A program made the translations under genes and the position numbers. Below are positions 5,004 to 12,756 of a stretch of 17,783 bases of DNA, in pieces. Position 1 is the first letter of the stretch, and the number at the start of each line of letters is the position of its first letter. Below the pieces are notes generated by a model. The model made no database searches and was not told where the DNA came from. It worked only from the letters and a program-made list of their open reading frames with translations. Source of the stretch: JBBDKV01 sp040879165 (lineage in GTDB: Bacteria > Patescibacteriota > Microgenomatia > UBA1400 > PJMF01); the NCBI GenBank assembly GCA_040879165.1, contig JBBDKV010000022.1, positions 1 through 17,783 of the forward strand, given 5' to 3'.

Positions 5004-6350
5004 TTACCGCAACTCAATGGCGTATAAATTATCTGGAGCGTTGGGGCTAAACTGGGTGCTGATAACTAAGCGGTTGCCATCTGGCCAAGGGTAGTGAAAG
5101 TTGTTGTTAAAAGGGCCAGTGTAGAGCGTGATGATGTTGGTGGCATCGTATTCCATGATTTTGATAGTGCTATCTTGGACGAATAACAAATGACGAGAGT
5201 CTGGATACCATTGCAGTGTTTCTGCGAGGAAAGAAATATGATAGCGATTGAAATTGCGAGCGGTTTTTCCAGATTCTGTAGCCTGGAGCGTTTCAAACAT
5301 TGTCATGTTGTCTTCATAGGGCATTGGCGTTGGTGAGTGAAGATCTTTTGCCAGGAGCCATTTGGCTGTTGATTGTGAACCTTCAGGTTCAGTAGCTACT
5401 TTAAAATTGCGATCTTCCTCTCGGTCATAAATATAAATTGAGCCTGGCTCAAGTAGACGCTCTTCCACCTGAGTGCTTGATGCAGGGAGTGGCGGCACAA
5501 TCCCTTCGGGTAGCACTGCTGACGCTGTAGCAGTATAAAGCAGGCGTTTTTTGTCTGGAGATACGTAGACATTGCGTGCGCTTTCGGTAGCTATTTTCAA
5601 TATTTCCACCGGAAACTCAGCTAAAAATTGTCGCTCACGAACGTACATTTCGTACTCCCATTCTGCCAGTATCTGTCGCTTTTGGAACCGAATATCGCTC
5701 ATGGTTTGCAAGTCATTTAATCGATCAGTTGATAGGAGCATTTCTTTTGCTTCACTGAGAATAATAATTTCACCACTATCTGGAGACCAAATATAATGAG
5801 CATTGGCTAGGTCATACTCAGGAATGTCCTCAGCGATTTGCCGCGGTCCACGCTGTAAGGTAATCGGCAAATTATTGCTCAGCTCCATGACGTACAGTCC
5901 GTTTCGTCTCTCTGCAGATTGCGAAGCGGTGTAATAGAGTATTTTTTGTCCATCAGGAGAAGGTAGTGGATTTTCTGCTCCGGAAAAGGTTAGTGCAGAT
6001 AAGCTTGGGGCAATAGGAAAAAGTCGGGCGTTGGTTTGAGTTACTAATTCTGGTTGAATTTCGACCGCTTTTCTCCATGGAGCGTACCCATCTTTAATCA
6101 GTTCTACTTGGTAGACTCCAGGTTCTAAGTAGAGTGTATCGTCAGTTGCAGTAACCAGTCGATCATTCACAAATACCTCGGCACCGGTTGGCGATGAGTT
6201 AGTGGAAAGGAGCCCAGTCCCTTGAACGACGCCATCTAGAGAAAGGCGGTAACGACCTTTTGCGTACTCGATAGCAAGGAGCGTTCCGAGTACAATGATG
6301 GTAAATGAGAACAACGTGTAAACCACGCCTTTATTGATCTTCCAGCGCAT
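5004..6350 (-). CDS. PEGA-domain, beta-propeller membrane-anchored protein
   Basis: This 448-aa protein has an N-terminal membrane anchor (about residues 9-27), a PEGA domain (about 46-112, with SPTGAEVFVNDRL and EPGVYQVELIKDGYAPWRK), and then repeated TolB/WD40-like blades marked by PSPDGQKILYYTA, WSPDSGEIIILSE, VSPDKKRLLYTATA and WYPDSRHLLFVQD. PEGA domains bind or pack against surface structures, and propellers are interaction scaffolds, so an outward-facing envelope role is likely; the ligand is unknown. The ATG at 6350 has no Shine-Dalgarno, but a perfect TATAAT lies 6 nt upstream, pointing to a leaderless message. It is divergent from the MreB-like gene. The brnT-like frame begins immediately after its stop. 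Confidence 0.85.
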   Translation of the reverse strand: MRWKINKGVVYTLFSFTIIVLGTLLAIEYAKGRYRLSLDGVVQGTGLLSTNSSPTGAEVFVNDRLVTATDDTLYLEPGVYQVELIKDGYAPWRKAVEIQPELVTQTNARLFPIAPSLSALTFSGAENPLPSPDGQKILYYTASQSAERRNGLYVMELSNNLPITLQRGPRQIAEDIPEYDLANAHYIWSPDSGEIIILSEAKEMLLSTDRLNDLQTMSDIRFQKRQILAEWEYEMYVRERQFLAEFPVEILKIATESARNVYVSPDKKRLLYTATASAVLPEGIVPPLPASSTQVEERLLEPGSIYIYDREEDRNFKVATEPEGSQSTAKWLLAKDLHSPTPMPYEDNMTMFETLQATESGKTARNFNRYHISFLAETLQWYPDSRHLLFVQDSTIKIMEYDATNIITLYTGPFNNNFHYPWPDGNRLVISTQFSPNAPDNLYAIELR

Positions 6351-6356
6351 ACCAGT

Positions 6357-6362
6357 ATTATA
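6357..6362 (-). promoter_or_regulatory. -10 box of the PEGA gene
   Basis: A perfect TATAAT on the minus strand ends 6 nt before the ATG at 6350, so transcription should begin at or next to the start codon. No convincing -35 is seen. Confidence 0.55.
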
Positions 6363-6378
6363 GACCCTACGACGATAA

Positions 6379-6406
6379 TTGCTACGTTCACAAACTGATG
6401 TATTAT
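6379..6406 (+). promoter_or_regulatory. Promoter of the MreB-like gene
   Basis: TTGCTA (6379-6384, 4/6) and TATTAT (6401-6406, 5/6) are 16 bp apart on the plus strand. The ATG at 6428 follows 21 nt later. The promoter is back to back with that of the PEGA gene. Confidence 0.45.
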
Positions 6407-6427
6407 AGATACGTATAGCTCATAGAT

Positions 6428-7474
6428 ATGCAAAAACCTGATTTTAGCTTCTTTAAAAAACTGTACCGCAGAATCGGCATCGATTTTGGCAGCAGTCGCT
6501 TGCGCGTCTGCACTGATCAAGACGGCGTGGTGTTTGACCAGCCCAGCTGCATCGCTATTGAAGACAGTAATGATCGAGTGATAGCCATTGGCGACGAGGC
6601 TCTAGAAATCCAAGGCAGAATGCAGCAGCGTTTGACGGTACACTGGCCAATTAAAAAAGGAGTGATTTACGATCAGAAAATTGCCCAAGCATTATTGCGC
6701 CGGACAATTACTCCCTTATTGCGAACCGCACTGCTGTATGGACCAGAGATAATGGTAAGTGTTCCTGGTTCAGCAAGTCCGGCGCAACGCCAAGCTACTA
6801 CAGAGTTGATGTACTCTTTGGGAGCTCGGGAAGTCTATACCATTGCTCAGCCGCTGGCTGCCAGCATTGGGGCTGGGGTGCCGATCGCTGATCCGTCAGG
6901 TAGTTTTATACTGCAGCTAGGCGAAGGTGTGGTGGAGACGGCTGTTGTGTCATTGGGTAGTATGGTTTCTTGCCAACGAGCGATGTATGCGGGTGATTTT
7001 CTCAAGCAGCATATGCAATTTGTAGTTGCAAATGAGTTGGAGCTACAATTGAGTAGCTCAGTTATCGAGAAACTACTTCACACTACAGCATCTTTGCAAC
7101 CAGATAGTAGAACAGATGCCCTGGTAACAGGAAAAGAAGCTGGCACGCACAGTCCTCGGGAGATTCATATTTCATCAACTGTATTGCATCCAGCTGTTGT
7201 ATATATTGTCGATGAAGTTGAGGCGGCAATTAAGCATACTCTGGAGGACATACCAGCGGAGTTGACGGTGGACATCATAGACAAAGGATTGCTTCTAACT
7301 GGAGGGCTTGCTCGGTTGCATGGACTGGATATGTTCTTAATACAAAAATTAGGCATGCCCGTCTCAGTGGTAGATGAGCCTGAATTGGCAGTGATTGACG
7401 GAATCAAAATTGCTCTAGTGCATCTTGATGAATTCAAACAAAGTCTGGGATACTGGGATACAGCGGCGGTGTAG
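6428..7474 (+). CDS. MreB-like actin homologue, catalytically degenerate
   Basis: This 348-aa protein aligns along its length with MreB, the actin-like filament protein that organises wall synthesis in rods. Visible landmarks are the phosphate-1 loop IGIDFGSSRLRV (16-27), GDEALEIQGR (55-64), WPIKKGVIYD (73-82), VSVPGSASPAQRQA (110-123), GAREVYTIAQPLAASIGAG (132-150) and the adenosine loop LLLTGGLARLHGL (288-300). Two catalytic motifs are changed. The usual I-E-E-P is IAQP at 139-142, losing the catalytic Glu, and the phosphate-2 D-I-G-G-G-T-T is QLGEGVV at 163-169. ATP hydrolysis is therefore doubtful, though nucleotide binding may remain. N-terminal residues FSFFKKLYRR could be an amphipathic membrane-binding helix. 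It could be a diverged only copy or a regulatory paralogue. Confidence 0.85.
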   Translation: MQKPDFSFFKKLYRRIGIDFGSSRLRVCTDQDGVVFDQPSCIAIEDSNDRVIAIGDEALEIQGRMQQRLTVHWPIKKGVIYDQKIAQALLRRTITPLLRTALLYGPEIMVSVPGSASPAQRQATTELMYSLGAREVYTIAQPLAASIGAGVPIADPSGSFILQLGEGVVETAVVSLGSMVSCQRAMYAGDFLKQHMQFVVANELELQLSSSVIEKLLHTTASLQPDSRTDALVTGKEAGTHSPREIHISSTVLHPAVVYIVDEVEAAIKHTLEDIPAELTVDIIDKGLLLTGGLARLHGLDMFLIQKLGMPVSVVDEPELAVIDGIKIALVHLDEFKQSLGYWDTAAV

Positions 7475-7584
7475 TAGTTGATCTAGCGGTGTTGTAGTAG
7501 ACCTAAAGGATAGTGATTGGGTCTTTGAGAAACTTGATTGCTATGGTAAATGAGCTATTGTAGAGAGTACAGAAAGGAGCAGCG

Positions 7585-8310
7585 ATGAGTTTACGGACGA
7601 TGACGTTGAATATTGAAGGCAACAAGCATTTTGATCGATGGTTGCCGGTGGTAAAAGAAAAAAAACCTGAAGTGGTCTGTCTGCAAGAAGTGTTTGAGAT
7701 AGATTTGCCGCACATACAGCAAGAGCTGGGTATGCAAGCTGTGTTTGCACCAATGCTGCGGTATGAGAGTGAGAACAAGTATGCTATTCCAGCTCGCGGG
7801 GTTTGGGGAGTTGCGCTCCTTACTGCTGCCAGCTTAGAGGAAGTTAGGGTGGATTATTATAGTGGCAGTGAAGAGGTACTGTCCTTTGCAGAGCCGAATG
7901 ACGCATCAAGAGTACTGCTTTCTACTGTAATTCACAAAGGTGCTCAGAATTACACGGTCGGTACCACACATTTTACTTGGTCTTCAAATGGGGAGATTAA
8001 TGAGGCTCAAGCGAAGGACATTGCAGCTTTAGAAAAACTACTTGAATCGTATGACGAATTGATACTCTGCGGGGACTTCAATGCCCCTCGAGGAAAAGAT
8101 ATTCATAATCGTCTTGCTCAGTTAATGCAATCGGTTGTGCCAGAGAGTGAAACGACGACCATTGATGGTGAGTTTCATTATGCCGGGCGGTTACAATTGG
8201 TTGTTGATGATATATTTTTGACTGCAGGCTATCAACTGCAGTCAGTGGAGGTGATAGAAGGGGTAAGTGACCACAAAGCTATCTGGGCAGAAATTACTAC
8301 TGTAGCGTAA
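7585..8310 (+). CDS. Endonuclease/exonuclease/phosphatase family protein
   Basis: This 241-aa protein has the conserved metal and phosphate residues of the EEP (DNase I-like) fold: LNIEGN (8-13), the metal-binding Glu35 in CLQEV, His129 in TTHFTW, GDFNAP (163-168) and the terminal SDHKAIW (228-234). The family hydrolyses phosphodiester or phosphomonoester bonds in DNA, RNA, sphingomyelin or inositides; substrate cannot be read from sequence. There is no signal peptide, so a cytoplasmic role is likely. A strong Shine-Dalgarno (AAAGGAG, 7573-7579) supports the ATG at 7585. It lies downstream of the MreB-like gene with a 110-bp gap and converges on murD, the two stop codons being only one base apart. 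Confidence 0.88.
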   Translation: MSLRTMTLNIEGNKHFDRWLPVVKEKKPEVVCLQEVFEIDLPHIQQELGMQAVFAPMLRYESENKYAIPARGVWGVALLTAASLEEVRVDYYSGSEEVLSFAEPNDASRVLLSTVIHKGAQNYTVGTTHFTWSSNGEINEAQAKDIAALEKLLESYDELILCGDFNAPRGKDIHNRLAQLMQSVVPESETTTIDGEFHYAGRLQLVVDDIFLTAGYQLQSVEVIEGVSDHKAIWAEITTVA

Positions 8311-8311
8311 C

Positions 8312-9802
8312 TTAACAGGAGTTACTGTATTGTTCTTCCACTTGTTCTTCCAAAACTGCAGTGACAAATTGATTACCGCGATCTTGATAATTTTTGAACA
8401 TGCCAAAACTGGCACATCCCGGAGCAAGCAACACCACATCGCCTGCTTTGGCAATGCTTTTGAGCGAGCTAACAGCTTCTTGCATTGATGACTTGCTTAT
8501 TATTTTGATAGCATTCTTGACATTTTGATTCTCTATAAAATCAGCGATGACCGCACCCATTGGAGGAAATAACACCAGCGTTTTAACCCCACTGCTGATG
8601 ATGGCTTTGGCAAATGGCTCTAGATCTAAGCCCTTATCGGAACCGCCGGCAACGAGATGTATTGTTTGTGTTGGAAAACTTTGTAGTGCGGCAATGGCAG
8701 CTTCGGGGTTGGTGGCTTGTGAGTCGTTAAAATACCGCACTCCGTCAATTTCAGCTACTAAGCTGAGTCGATGGGGTAAGGCTTGAAATGAGTGGATTGC
8801 ACTGGCCTGAATAGTGGGATCAATTCCGAGTTCGTTGCCAATTGCGAGGGCGGGGAGGATATTAAGTAAATTATGTTCGCCAACCAGCGGCACATCCTTA
8901 ACAGGAATGACAGGCTGATTCCCCGAGTACAGCAAGTCGTTTGAGCGTGTAGCAACGTATTGTGTGGCTTTTTTGGGACTGAGGCTGACAAGTCGCTTTT
9001 TACCTGGAGATCGTTGGGCAAACTCAGCCGCTGTTGCAAATTCTGGATTGTAGATCACCACATCCTCAGCTGCTTGGTAACTGCAAATTGGCGCTTTTGC
9101 CTCAAGGTAGCTGTTAAAGTCTGCATAGTAGTCGAGGTGCTCGGGGGTAATATTGAGGATAACGGCAATCTGGGGGCTAATTTTTAATTCTCGCAATTGG
9201 TGGCTAGAGAGTTCGAAAACGACAAATCGTAGCGACTCTCGCTGCTCTTTAGACAGTTGATCAATTTCAAGTAGGGTGGTTAGAGGGGGAGTGCCGATAT
9301 TGCCAGTGATACGGCTAGGAATTTTAGCAACTTGGAGCAGGTGATAGATGAGGCTGGTAGTGGTGCTTTTCCCTTTTGTGCCAGTGATACCAATGATTTT
9401 AGCTGCTGGGGCTCGTATGGCCAGTTGTTGGAAGAAAAAATCGGTATTAGAGGTAATGGTGGCGTATTTGGCATGAGCAGTTTGAATAAGAGGGTGTTCG
9501 CTGGGAATACCAGGTGTTTTAAAAATAAGCCAAGATTGATCACTGTGTTGCAGTAGTCGTTGCAAATCGCTGGGAGAAATGTATTCTGCCCAATTGTCTG
9601 ACGAGATTTGTGACTGAAGTGATTCTGGAAGTTGTTCGAATGGTAGGTCGTCGGCGAGGAGGAGCTGCTGCTCTGGGTATTGTTGACGAAGAAACTGATA
9701 GCTAGCTTGACCCTCACGAGCGAGACCAAAGATGACTTGCTGTTGGTAGTCTGAAAGTGCTGAAACAGCTGCGTTGCTGCCTGCGTGCATAGGTTGGCTC
9801 AT
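8312..9802 (-). CDS. murD: UDP-N-acetylmuramoyl-L-alanine--D-glutamate ligase
   Basis: MurD adds D-Glu to UDP-MurNAc-L-Ala using ATP, the second amino-acid step of peptidoglycan precursor synthesis in the cytoplasm. The 496-aa protein shows the Mur ligase core: P-loop GITGTKGKSTTT (138-149), NITPEHLDYY, LEAKAPI with the carbamylated Lys position, FNDSQATNPEAAIAAL, HLVAGGSDKG, and the MurD-specific end VLLAPGCASFGMFKNYQDRG. It is longer than the usual 430-450 aa, mainly through an extended N-terminus. The ATG at 9802 lies 7 nt after a TACAAT box on the same strand. It stands alone rather than in a dcw cluster, common in reduced genomes. Confidence 0.95.
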   Translation of the reverse strand: MSQPMHAGSNAAVSALSDYQQQVIFGLAREGQASYQFLRQQYPEQQLLLADDLPFEQLPESLQSQISSDNWAEYISPSDLQRLLQHSDQSWLIFKTPGIPSEHPLIQTAHAKYATITSNTDFFFQQLAIRAPAAKIIGITGTKGKSTTTSLIYHLLQVAKIPSRITGNIGTPPLTTLLEIDQLSKEQRESLRFVVFELSSHQLRELKISPQIAVILNITPEHLDYYADFNSYLEAKAPICSYQAAEDVVIYNPEFATAAEFAQRSPGKKRLVSLSPKKATQYVATRSNDLLYSGNQPVIPVKDVPLVGEHNLLNILPALAIGNELGIDPTIQASAIHSFQALPHRLSLVAEIDGVRYFNDSQATNPEAAIAALQSFPTQTIHLVAGGSDKGLDLEPFAKAIISSGVKTLVLFPPMGAVIADFIENQNVKNAIKIISKSSMQEAVSSLKSIAKAGDVVLLAPGCASFGMFKNYQDRGNQFVTAVLEEQVEEQYSNSC

Positions 9803-10020
9803 GGAGTCTATTGTAGCGTTTTTATGAGGCTTTGCTAGGATAAAATCGAAACCTATATCTTTTATTATGGGTAATAATATTTTTTCAATTATTTGTTGTT
9901 TTTTTGAAGATTAAAAACGAATAAAATGCCTAGATATTTTATACTCAATATATAACAAATAGCTTCAATTTCTTGTGTTGCTTATTCATGTTATTAAGAT
10001 ATTTGATACAGCAAAGGCAA

Positions 10021-10042
10021 GTGCTGTCTCCGAAGATAGCAC
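10021..10042. repeat. 8-bp stem hairpin
   Basis: GTGCTGTC (10021-10028) pairs with GATAGCAC (10035-10042) around TCCGAA, with one G-T pair. No T-run follows, so it is not an obvious terminator. Confidence 0.5.
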
Positions 10043-10058
10043 AAACACGTTTGAGCGA

Positions 10059-10130
10059 ACTGTTTTGGGTGGTCGATAATGCATCCATGATGCGCTAAAT
10101 AAGCATTTTGAGTCATTCTGCCCAAAAAGT
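10059..10130. ncRNA. Candidate structured element, two-level fold
   Basis: ACT-g-TTTTGGG (10059-10069) pairs with CCCAAAAAGT (10121-10130), ten pairs with one bulged G. The 51-nt loop contains a perfect GCATC-CAT-GATGC hairpin (10081-10093). It lies just upstream of the glycosyltransferase promoter; it could be a small RNA, an operator or a repeat. Confidence 0.3.
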
Positions 10131-10140
10131 GCTAAAAACT

Positions 10141-10149
10141 TGTTACAAT
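10141..10149 (+). promoter_or_regulatory. Extended -10 of the glycosyltransferase gene
   Basis: TGTTACAAT is a TG-N-TACAAT extended -10 element 38 nt before the ATG at 10188. No good -35 is present at 16-18 bp. Confidence 0.45.
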
Positions 10150-10187
10150 GCTTGGGGAGAGGTTCGTATACTGGTCAAGGGCATTAG

Positions 10188-11165
10188 ATGAGCGATGTTA
10201 TAAAAAGCACCTATCAATCAAGTAAATTTGATCATCTCGATCTGTTTGGCAGTTCGTATGATCAACTGCTAACTTTACTACAAGAGCAGATAGATACAGG
10301 CATTGAGCCATATTTAGTGATGACGCCCAATCCAGAGCAGGTAATGCTCTCCCGAAAAAACAAGGTCTTTTTAGATCATTTGCAGTCAGCAAACCTCCGT
10401 ATCCCTGATGGAATTGGGCTCGTGCTCGCTTCGCGCTGGCATTCTTTGTGGAGCGGCGGTCGATCAATTCAGCAACGAATCACTGGCGTAGATGTGATGC
10501 AGGATTTACTTGAGTACGCCAAACAGCGATCGAAGCGCGTGCTGATTGTGGGCGGCAAGGATTTTGGATCAGATTCTGGCAAAATACAGATTAAACATGC
10601 CACGTATTGGCAGCTAGATATCAGGGAATTTTCAGGACTTGATGCAGGCCCTGATGTTGGTGCGACTAGCCGCTCGACTACTACTACTACTACTTTCACT
10701 ACTGGAGCTGCCGCTGTGGAATCAGCTGATGAGGTACTGGTTGGGGGTACAGAAGAGGGGAAAGAGCAAGGGCAAGGACAGAAAAAGCATACAAAAGCGG
10801 TGGAAATTTTTTGGACACCTGGTTTTGAGGAAGTTCGTCAACAAACTGAAGCAGAGAAAAAACAATTGAAACAGATTATTATGCAAGTACGACCAAGTAT
10901 AGTTTTTGTGGCTTTTGGCGCACCTGACCAGGAGGCTTGGTTGATAGAGTGGCAGTCAGTTTTGCAGCAGGCCGGTGTTGTATTGGCAATGGTAGTGGGC
11001 GGGGCGCCTGATATCTTGCTCGGCAAGATATCACGCGCCCCGAAAACAATGCAGCAGTTGGGTCTTGAATGGCTGTATCGATTATGGCAGCAGCCCTGGC
11101 GTTGGCGTAGGCAAGTACGCTTACTTGAATTTATCTGGTATGCGATTCGATCTCCTTGGCTTTGA
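10188..11165 (+). CDS. WecG/TagA/CpsF family glycosyltransferase with low-complexity insert
   Basis: The family (GT26) transfers UDP-activated ManNAc or ManNAcA to a lipid-linked sugar for teichoic acid, enterobacterial antigen or capsule. The 325-aa protein has the core motifs MTPNPEQVMLSRKN (45-58), RIPDGIGLVLASR (71-83), RITGVDVMQDLL (97-108), IVFVAFGAPDQEAWL (about 239-253) and VVGGAPDILLGKISRAPK, ending in the WLYRLWQQPWRWRRQ membrane-associated tail. Between the two halves sits an unusual insert (about 150-203) with six Thr from consecutive ACT codons, then an acidic and a Gly/Gln/Lys-rich stretch; normal members are near 250 aa. A weak AAGGG Shine-Dalgarno precedes the ATG. It probably builds a cell-surface glycopolymer. 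Confidence 0.9.
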   Translation: MSDVIKSTYQSSKFDHLDLFGSSYDQLLTLLQEQIDTGIEPYLVMTPNPEQVMLSRKNKVFLDHLQSANLRIPDGIGLVLASRWHSLWSGGRSIQQRITGVDVMQDLLEYAKQRSKRVLIVGGKDFGSDSGKIQIKHATYWQLDIREFSGLDAGPDVGATSRSTTTTTTFTTGAAAVESADEVLVGGTEEGKEQGQGQKKHTKAVEIFWTPGFEEVRQQTEAEKKQLKQIIMQVRPSIVFVAFGAPDQEAWLIEWQSVLQQAGVVLAMVVGGAPDILLGKISRAPKTMQQLGLEWLYRLWQQPWRWRRQVRLLEFIWYAIRSPWL

Positions 11166-11176
11166 AATCGACGCCA

Positions 11177-11210
11177 TAATTAGCGGCAGCATACTTGCCT
11201 GTCGGAATTA
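11177..11210. terminator. Possible bidirectional terminator/hairpin
   Basis: TAATT (11177-11181) and CGGCAG (11184-11189) pair with CTGTCG (11199-11204) and AATTA (11206-11210), with one G-T pair and a small internal loop. It lies between the convergent glycosyltransferase and HTH genes. There is no strong T-run, so termination is uncertain. Confidence 0.35.
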
Positions 11211-11216
11211 AGCCAT

Positions 11217-11531
11217 TTACTCTTCTGGGGAATCGTTAACTCCCAACAGCCAGAGAACGGATTCTTTTTTGTAGCGGCGATCTCCTCGCGAATTGATACG
11301 AATGGCAGGCAATTTACCTCGTTTGCCCCAACGCTTGATAGTTAGTGGGGAAACTCGAAGTAAGTCAGCGACTTCTCGAACAGTCAGCAAGTCTGGCAAT
11401 TTTTTCATGTCTAATTTATTGGCGTCATCTGCACGACCAGTGCGCCGATCTTCTTCACTCTGAGTAGGCAGAGGGGAATCTGCTTGCTTATCCTGTGACA
11501 TGCCGGTTGGGGCAGTATTTTGATCATTCAT
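11217..11531 (-). CDS. HTH_17 (excisionase/MerR-like) DNA-binding protein
   Basis: This 104-aa protein has a disordered, polar N-terminus (about 1-45) and a C-terminal winged-helix domain, DLLTVREVADLLRVSPLTIK (about 47-66) followed by RWGKRGKLPAIRI and RRYKKESVLWLL. This is the helix-turn-helix 17 pattern found in excisionases and small regulators, with the 'R-W-x-x-x-G-x-L-P' hinge before the wing. It binds DNA; the target is unknown. A Shine-Dalgarno (AAAGGA, 8 nt spacing) supports the ATG at 11531. No integrase or phage gene is nearby, so a stand-alone regulator is more likely than an Xis. Confidence 0.85.
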   Translation of the reverse strand: MNDQNTAPTGMSQDKQADSPLPTQSEEDRRTGRADDANKLDMKKLPDLLTVREVADLLRVSPLTIKRWGKRGKLPAIRINSRGDRRYKKESVLWLLGVNDSPEE

Positions 11532-11763
11532 GGAGTGATCCTTTCGCTTTCTTCAAAAGCCCAAGTGGGCAGGTACTACTAGTAGGCATCAGTGAACTAA
11601 TACCCTCATAACCGGTGAAGAATGAGGCAAAGTTACGCTTTACAGTATTAAAAGTAGCAGAGTGGTGTTAAGTAGGTCAAGGGGTAAAACATGCTTTTTG
11701 CATCAAAATAAGCGAATTGCCTACTTATTCACAAATGAGGCTTATAATAATATAGCAGTAACC

Positions 11764-11769
11764 TATAAT
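11764..11769 (+). promoter_or_regulatory. -10 box upstream of the small helical protein
   Basis: A perfect TATAAT at 11764-11769 is preceded by another at 11743-11748. Neither has a consensus -35 at 17 bp (TTGCCT at 11717-11722 is 20 bp from the upstream box). An AATAAG/CTTATT inverted repeat lies at about 11707-11729. The 273-bp gap 11532-11804 otherwise shows nothing recognisable. Confidence 0.45.
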
Positions 11770-11834
11770 GTTATAAACCGAAGAAAGGACAAATTAAAAA
11801 AGCTATGATACACTTCTTACAGAAAGGGGATGAA

Positions 11835-12194
11835 ATGGAGAATCCGCAACTCACCAGGTTTCTAAATGCTCAGGCATCAATCACCGGCAGAGAGCCGTTG
11901 AGTTCTGCAGATGCTGAGGCGTTTTTTCCTGATGTGCAAGACGATTTGCAAACTGTAATGCATCTATTTGATATTAATGAAATTAATTTCACCAGGGAAC
12001 AGGCATTCTTATTAAGTGAGTTATTACGAAGTTTGACAGTGCCTTTACCAGCAAATCACGATCCTCGCCAGGATATGAGAACTATTGAAAATGGAGCTAC
12101 TGAGGCAACTTTGTACAAGATGACTCCGGATTTGCTTCATTTTATCGCTGAGATCTTTAGAGCTGTTGAAAATCAGGAGTATGTAAGTCGCTAA
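11835..12194 (+). CDS. Hypothetical helical protein, 119 aa
   Basis: I do not recognise a family. The protein is acidic, predicted mostly helical, and has no signal peptide or membrane segment; leucine- and phenylalanine-bearing helices (LQTVMHLFDINEINFTREQ, LLSELLRSL, LLHFIAEIFRAV) suggest a small helical bundle. I chose the ATG at 11835 because AAAGGGGA lies 4-5 nt before it; the frame is also open to an ATG at 11805, whose AAAGGA is too distant (about 17 nt). It has its own TATAAT box and ends in a strong terminator, so it is a single-gene unit. Confidence 0.65.
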   Translation: MENPQLTRFLNAQASITGREPLSSADAEAFFPDVQDDLQTVMHLFDINEINFTREQAFLLSELLRSLTVPLPANHDPRQDMRTIENGATEATLYKMTPDLLHFIAEIFRAVENQEYVSR

Positions 12195-12222
12195 AATTTG
12201 TTCATGCAACTGCAACTCACCA

Positions 12223-12250
12223 AAAACCCCGCCAGTAGCGGGGTTTTCTT
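12223..12250. terminator. Bidirectional intrinsic terminator
   Basis: ACCCCGC (12226-12232) pairs with GCGGGGT (12238-12244) around CAGTA, followed by TTTTC-TT on the plus strand and preceded by AAAAA, giving a T-run on the minus strand. It can end both the 119-aa gene and the rplJ-rplL operon. Confidence 0.88.
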
Positions 12251-12283
12251 ATTTTCAAATGTATGAAAAACGGTTTGAGAGAA

Positions 12284-12700
12284 TTACTTCATCTCAACTA
12301 CACAGCCAGCCTCTTCAAGAGTCTTTTTGGCTGCTTCAGCGTCTTCTTTTTTAGCGCCCTCGAGAACAACTGCGGGTATTTTCTCTACAAAAGCTTTTGC
12401 TTCACCCAGACCAAGTTCTGGCTTGAGTGTGCGAACAGCTTTGATAGCGCCGATTTTGTTTGAGCCAGCATCAGTGATGGTCACATCAAACTCGGTTTGC
12501 TCTTCAGCTGCTTCTGCTGGAGCAGCTCCTGGAGCAGCTCCTGCCATCATCATTGGAGCAGCTGCGCTAACACCAAATTCATCTTCCAAAGCTGATACCA
12601 ACTCTGAAACTTGCACGAGAGTCAGTTTTTTAACTGAATCGACAAGACTTTGTACTTCTTTTGAGAGTTCTTTGCTCTCTTTTTGTGTGTCTTCTGACAT
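12284..12700 (-). CDS. rplL: 50S ribosomal protein L7/L12
   Basis: L7/L12 forms the flexible ribosomal stalk that recruits translation GTPases. The protein has an N-terminal dimerisation helix pair (VQSLVDSVKKLTLVQVSELV), an Ala/Pro/Met-rich hinge, and the conserved C-terminal domain with FDVTITDAGSNKIGAIKAVR and LGLGEAKAFVEKIPAVV. At 138 aa it is a little longer than usual because of extra N-terminal residues. The ATG at 12700 is preferred over the in-frame ATG at 12712, because AAAGGAT between them is a correctly spaced Shine-Dalgarno for the second. It lies 56 nt after rplJ in one operon and ends before a strong terminator. Confidence 0.96.
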   Translation of the reverse strand: MSEDTQKESKELSKEVQSLVDSVKKLTLVQVSELVSALEDEFGVSAAAPMMMAGAAPGAAPAEAAEEQTEFDVTITDAGSNKIGAIKAVRTLKPELGLGEAKAFVEKIPAVVLEGAKKEDAEAAKKTLEEAGCVVEMK

Positions 12701-12756
12701 AGATCCTTTCATAATACTGCGGCTCGTGGCCGATTAATGGACAAATACTAACAATC

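Larger units (their letters stand above)
9803..10187. other. Gene-free stretch between murD and the glycosyltransferase
   Basis: These 385 bp separate two divergent genes. The left half (about 9840-9970) is very AT-rich without a clear element. The right half holds two nested structures described separately: a hairpin at 10021-10042 and a two-level fold at 10059-10130. The promoter of the glycosyltransferase (extended -10 at 10141-10149) follows. A TACAAT at 9810-9815 on the minus strand is the probable -10 of murD. I see no convincing ORF. Confidence 0.5.

Noticed and set aside
7460..7505. Imperfect direct repeat GCGGTG...TAGTAG at the end of the MreB-like gene
   Set aside because: It is short and low in complexity; a local duplication around the stop codon is sufficient explanation.
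11217..11531. HTH_17 protein as phage excisionase marking a prophage
   Set aside because: No integrase, phage structural gene or attachment repeat is near; the fold alone does not show a mobile element.
12327..12737. Plus-strand ORF antisense to rplL
   Set aside because: It is the mirror of a high-confidence ribosomal protein gene, with Ala/Ser-rich shadow composition.
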